Below are positions 62,101 to 64,000 of a DNA stretch of 64,000 bases, piece after piece; the stretch's first letter is position 1, and every line of letters begins with the position of its first letter. Made by a program: the position numbers and the translations under genes. The stretch is from Micromonospora sp. LH3U1. Its GTDB lineage: Bacteria > Actinomycetota > Actinomycetes > Mycobacteriales > Micromonosporaceae. The notes below the pieces were generated by a model. The model saw nothing but the letters and a program-made list of their open reading frames with translations, was not told where the DNA came from and searched no databases. The stretch lies in contig NZ_CP116936.1 of NCBI RefSeq assembly GCF_028475105.1, positions 5,951,501 through 6,015,500 of the forward strand, in the 5' to 3' direction.

Positions 62101-62943
62101 TTCGTGCACGACTCGCTGCTCAGCGAGTACGCGGCGATGGGCTTCGAGTACGGCTACTCGGTGGAGAACATCAACGCGCTCGTCGCCTGGGAGGCCCAGT
62201 TCGGCGACTTCGTCAACGGCGCCCAGTCGGTGATCGACGAGTTCATCTCCTCCGGCGAGGTGAAGTGGGGCCAGCGCTCCGCCATCACCCTGCTGCTCCC
62301 GCACGGCCACGAGGGCCAGGGCCCGGACCACACGTCCGGCCGGCCGGAGCGGTTCCTGCAGATGTGCGCCGAGGACAACATGCGGGTGTCCATCCCGACC
62401 ACTCCGGCGAACTACTTCCACCTGCTGCGCCGCCAGGCCCTGTCGCCCAAGCGCAAGCCGCTGGTGGTGTTCACGCCGAAGTCGCTGCTGCGGCACAAGC
62501 TCTGCGTCTCGTCGGTGGAGGACTTCACCACCGGCACCTTCCAGCCGGTGCTGCAGGACACGGCTGCCCCGGCACCGGAGGCGGTGAAGCGGGTGCTGCT
62601 CTGCTCCGGCAAGGTCTACTACGACCTGTTCCAGGCCCGCCAGGATCGCGGCGTCACCGACACCGCGATCATCCGGATCGAGCAGCTGTACCCGCTGCCG
62701 GTGGAGGAGATCCGGGCCGCCCTCGCGCAGTACCCGAACGCGGAGGACTTCGCCTGGGTGCAGGAGGAGCCGGCCAACCAGGGCGGCTGGTCGTTCGTGG
62801 CGCTCAACCTGTTGGAGCACCTCACCGACGTCCGGCTGCGCCGGATCTCCCGCCCGGCGGCGGCGGCCCCGGCGGTCGGCTCCGCCAAGACGCACGAGGT
62901 GGAGCTGAACGCGCTGATCGAGGCAGCCCTCCCCCGCCCATAA
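59185..62943 (+). CDS. kgd: Multifunctional 2-oxoglutarate decarboxylase/dehydrogenase E1-E2 protein
   Basis: 1252 aa from GTG (MSTQQTSQENPLAGFGPNEW). Order of parts: an N-terminal E1o helix motif, an Ala/Pro/Lys-rich linker (50-130), an E2-type succinyltransferase domain (about 135-365) with active-site YDHRIIQGAQSGEFL, then the full thiamine-diphosphate E1 domain (MAHRGRLNVLANI, GDAAFAGQGVVAE, RGHNEGDDPS) and C-terminal transketolase-type domain. This fusion is the actinobacterial Kgd/OdhA/SucA enzyme of the TCA cycle, which works with E2p and lipoamide dehydrogenase and is inhibited by the FHA protein GarA/OdhI. GarA itself is not in this window. Confidence 0.97.
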   Translation: MSTQQTSQENPLAGFGPNEWIVEEMYQRYLADPTSVDSAWHDFFADYRPAPGAGTPRGAEASDKPAAPPEPDGQPEAAAKVSQPSATAQPKTTSKPAAAQSAPAKPAAAPTTAKAAPEKATPAKPAAKPDASSADGPQTTPLRGVAAKIVQNMDASLSVPTATSVRAVPAKLLVDNRIVINNHLARGRGGKVSFTHLVGYAMVRALVQHPEMNNSFAEANGKPAVVRPAHVNLGIAIDLAKPDGSRNLVVPSIKGCEKMDFRQFWQAYEDVVRRARRNELTMDDYSGTTISLTNPGGIGTVHSMPRLMQGQSAIIGVGAMEYPAPYQGMSETTLAELAVSKIITLTSTYDHRIIQGAQSGEFLKVMHELILGEHGFYDQIFTSLRIPYEPVRWMRDVAVNSEGQINKTARVHELIHAYRVRGHLMADTDPLEFKIRKHPDLDVLQHGLTLWDLDREFPVNGFAGRQRMKLREILGVLRDSYCRRVGIEYMHIQDPEERRWVQERIERKYEKPAADEQKHVLNRLNAAEAFETFLQTKYVGQKRFSLEGGESLIPLLGEVLESSAENGLDEVVIGMAHRGRLNVLANIVGKPYEKIFSEFEGHLDPRSTQGSGDVKYHLGQNGKFTTPDGEHAVKVSVVANPSHLEAVDPVLEGIVRAKQDRIDLKLEGYTVLPLAVHGDAAFAGQGVVAETLNLSQLRGYRTGGTVHVVVNNQVGFTTAPEYSRSSLYSTDVARMIQAPIFHVNGDDPEAVVRVARLAFEYRQTFNKDVVIDMVCYRRRGHNEGDDPSMSNPQMYKIIDSKRSVRKLYTEELIGRGDITVEDAEELLRDYQAQLEKVFKATRDAASAPRQLNRPRREEEPEPQVDTATDVSVVKAIGEAHVNLPEGFTPHKRIQQLLDRRAKMSVEGNIDWGYGEIIALGSLLHDGITVRLAGQDSRRGTFVQRHASVVDSRTGDDYLPLKSLTGDGERSRFFVHDSLLSEYAAMGFEYGYSVENINALVAWEAQFGDFVNGAQSVIDEFISSGEVKWGQRSAITLLLPHGHEGQGPDHTSGRPERFLQMCAEDNMRVSIPTTPANYFHLLRRQALSPKRKPLVVFTPKSLLRHKLCVSSVEDFTTGTFQPVLQDTAAPAPEAVKRVLLCSGKVYYDLFQARQDRGVTDTAIIRIEQLYPLPVEEIRAALAQYPNAEDFAWVQEEPANQGGWSFVALNLLEHLTDVRLRRISRPAAAAPAVGSAKTHEVELNALIEAALPRP

Positions 62944-62953
62944 CCTGCCCGCC

Positions 62954-62986
62954 GGTCCCGTTCCCCGCCCCGCGGAGAACGGGACC
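62954..62986 (+). terminator. Terminator hairpin of kgd
   Basis: GGTCCCGTTC (62954-62963) pairs perfectly with GAACGGGACC (62977-62986), followed by GCCCCCTTTCC. It lies 11 nt after the kgd stop. Confidence 0.85.
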
Positions 62987-62996
62987 GCCCCCTTTC

Positions 62997-63066
62997 CCCC
63001 GCCGATCTAGGGCTTATCGTCGTGTTCGGAGATCGATTGACCGCCACGTGCCCTAGATCGGCGGGG
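62997..63066. repeat. Long intergenic palindrome, variant copy between kgd and the DUF6104 gene
   Basis: CCCCGCCGATCTAGGGC (62997-63013) is exactly complementary to 63050-63066. The arm contains CGATCTAGGGC as in the copies at 10711 and 36315 and continues TTATCG instead of ATATCG, but the right arm has diverged from CGATAT to CCACGT, so the inner stem is lost. It follows the kgd terminator and precedes a gene on the same strand. Confidence 0.85.
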
Positions 63067-63095
63067 TCCCGGTGCCGACGTAAGAGGACGTAGTC

Positions 63096-63275
63096 ATGTA
63101 CTTCACCGATCGTGGGATCGAGGAACTGGTCGAGCGTCGGGGTGACGAGCAGGTTTCCCTGGAGTGGCTGGGCGAGCGGCTGCGGGACTTCGTCGACCTC
63201 AATCCCGAGTTCGAGACGCCGATCGAGCGCTTCGCCACCTGGCTGGCTCGCCTTGACGACATCGACGAGGACTGA
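63096..63275 (+). CDS. DUF6104 small protein
   Basis: 59 aa: MYFTDRGIEELVERRGDEQV, then SLEWLGERLRDFVDLNPEFE and ATWLARLDDIDED. This is the complete pattern of DUF6104, a family of small acidic actinobacterial proteins found just downstream of kgd in Streptomyces and relatives. A GAGG lies about 9 nt before the ATG. Function unknown; the conserved position suggests a link to 2-oxoglutarate dehydrogenase, but it is separated from kgd here by a terminator and a palindrome. Confidence 0.9.
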   Translation: MYFTDRGIEELVERRGDEQVSLEWLGERLRDFVDLNPEFETPIERFATWLARLDDIDED

Positions 63276-63315
63276 GGAGCCACCCGGTGGCCGGTGGCGC
63301 GGCGGGAGTTGAAAG

Positions 63316-64000
63316 CTAACCCGCGGTCCGGGAGGCAGCCGGTTCCAGGCCGGTGCGCCGCAGTTTCTGCCAGCCCAGCCGGCCGCCGGTCAACGCGGTG
63401 ACCACCGCCTGGATCATCACCAGGTACATCAACTGCCGGTAGACGAACTGCTGGAGCGGTAGCACCCACAGAACCCCCAGCTTCTCCCGGTCCAGCCGGA
63501 ACGCCACCACTGCGGTGACCAGCTGCACGCCGAGCATGACCAGCCAGGCAACCGCCGTGGCGGTCCGGTCGAGGAAGAACAGGCCGTACAGGGCCAGCAG
63601 GTCGATCACCGGCGCGAACAGCGGCAGCAGCACCCCGAAGAGGCTGAGGAAGAACAGGCAACGCCGGGTGAACCGGCCCGACGCGCCCCGGTCGAACACG
63701 GAGCGGCGATGCTTCCACATCGCCTGCATGGTGCCGTAGCTCCACCGGTAGCGCTGTTTCCAGAGCTGGCCGATGCTCGTCGGCGCCTCGGTCCAGGCGC
63801 GGGCCGTCTCCTCGTAGACGACCTTCCAGCCGGCCCGGCCGAGGGCGATGGTGATGTCGGTGTCCTCGGCCAGGGTGTCATCGGTCATCCCACCGGCGTA
63901 GCGCAGCGCCTGCCGCCGGAAGGCGCCGATCGCCCCGGGCACCGTCGGCATGCAGCGCAACGTCTCGTAGAGACGCCGGTCCAGGTTGAACCCGATGACG
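63316..64000 (-). CDS. GT2-family membrane glycosyltransferase, N-terminal part outside window
   Basis: 228 codons of the C-terminal part are visible. Processive GT2 motifs: LAEDTDITIALGRAG (acid base, TED-like) and QRYRWSYGTMQAM (QxxRW), followed by four to five membrane helices (RRCLFFLSLFGVLLPLFAP, LLALYGLFFL, VAWLVMLGVQLVTAVVAF). The helix pattern is that of hyaluronan/chitin/cellulose synthase-like or NodC-like enzymes, sometimes fused to an N-terminal polysaccharide deacetylase in actinomycetes; that part cannot be seen. The protein ends RRTGLEPAASRTAG. Confidence 0.9.
   Translation of the reverse strand, partial: VIGFNLDRRLYETLRCMPTVPGAIGAFRRQALRYAGGMTDDTLAEDTDITIALGRAGWKVVYEETARAWTEAPTSIGQLWKQRYRWSYGTMQAMWKHRRSVFDRGASGRFTRRCLFFLSLFGVLLPLFAPVIDLLALYGLFFLDRTATAVAWLVMLGVQLVTAVVAFRLDREKLGVLWVLPLQQFVYRQLMYLVMIQAVVTALTGGRLGWQKLRRTGLEPAASRTAG

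Overview
This 64 kb window is from a very GC-rich actinomycete chromosome, most likely a member of the Micromonosporaceae (Micromonospora or a close relative). The basis is the base composition, the frequent GTG starts, the actinobacterial markers (DUF397, DUF2795, DUF6412, DUF6104, a Kgd/OdhA-type 2-oxoglutarate enzyme, an SCO7613-type membrane protein) and the secreted hydrolases with CBM2/CBM6 modules and Pro/Thr linkers. Genus is inference. No rRNA, tRNA, CRISPR array, intact insertion sequence or obvious secondary-metabolite cluster was seen. It is an ordinary, densely packed chromosomal segment with many 1-8 nt gene overlaps.

Layout. 0-9 kb: a UvrA-like ABC ATPase (3' end cut off), an AraC/VOC pair, a stand-alone LigD-type polymerase with an MFS pump and divergent HxlR regulator, and a TetR-MMPL export operon preceded by two copies of one perfect operator. 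9-16 kb: erythromycin-esterase-like protein, DUF2795, a Gfo/Idh/MocA oxidoreductase, two small membrane proteins preceded by a possible leaderless 10-codon ORF, an SDR and a GH13 enzyme. 16-21 kb: DedA, a chitinase (CBM2-GH18) and an endo-glucanase (GH16-CBM6) with their own palindromic operators, a YidC paralogue and DUF6412. 21-29 kb: YbdK-type ligase, CoA-disulfide-reductase-like flavoprotein, a LacI regulator facing a PfkB kinase/AGE isomerase sugar operon with a LacI-type operator, an aminoglycoside/hydroxyurea-type kinase and a Nei glycosylase. 29-38 kb: a surface acyltransferase, a decayed XRE-DUF397 pair, a Thr/Pro-rich membrane protein, the ddaH-rocD arginine/ornithine operon, and an FHA protein overlapping a pterin carbinolamine dehydratase. 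38-45 kb: fatty-acid desaturase next to a 25-bp tandem array, an SCO7613-type membrane gene broken by three single-base deletions, CutA, and an acyltransferase/patatin pair. 45-54 kb: a Ser/Thr kinase, GT4, BON protein, and an envelope-stress operon (response regulator, sensor kinase, HtrA protease) in the MprA-MprB-PepD order; then DUF4097-PadR with a palindromic operator. 54-64 kb: an OlsB-OlsA-like ornithine-lipid pair, a hot-dog-like protein, an ABC exporter, kgd, DUF6104 and the end of a GT2.

The most noteworthy non-coding signal is a set of long near-perfect palindromes (six seen), each bounded by GATC or CGATC/GATCG. Five sit at or near gene 3' ends. Two copies 25 kb apart are almost identical, and one has become part of the coding sequence of the LacI regulator. 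Three of them are followed by a G-rich tract that abuts the stop codon of the facing gene. A second theme is single-base loss in reading frames: four candidate sites in two genes, three of them in G/C homopolymer runs. These are either sequencing undercalls or genuine decay.
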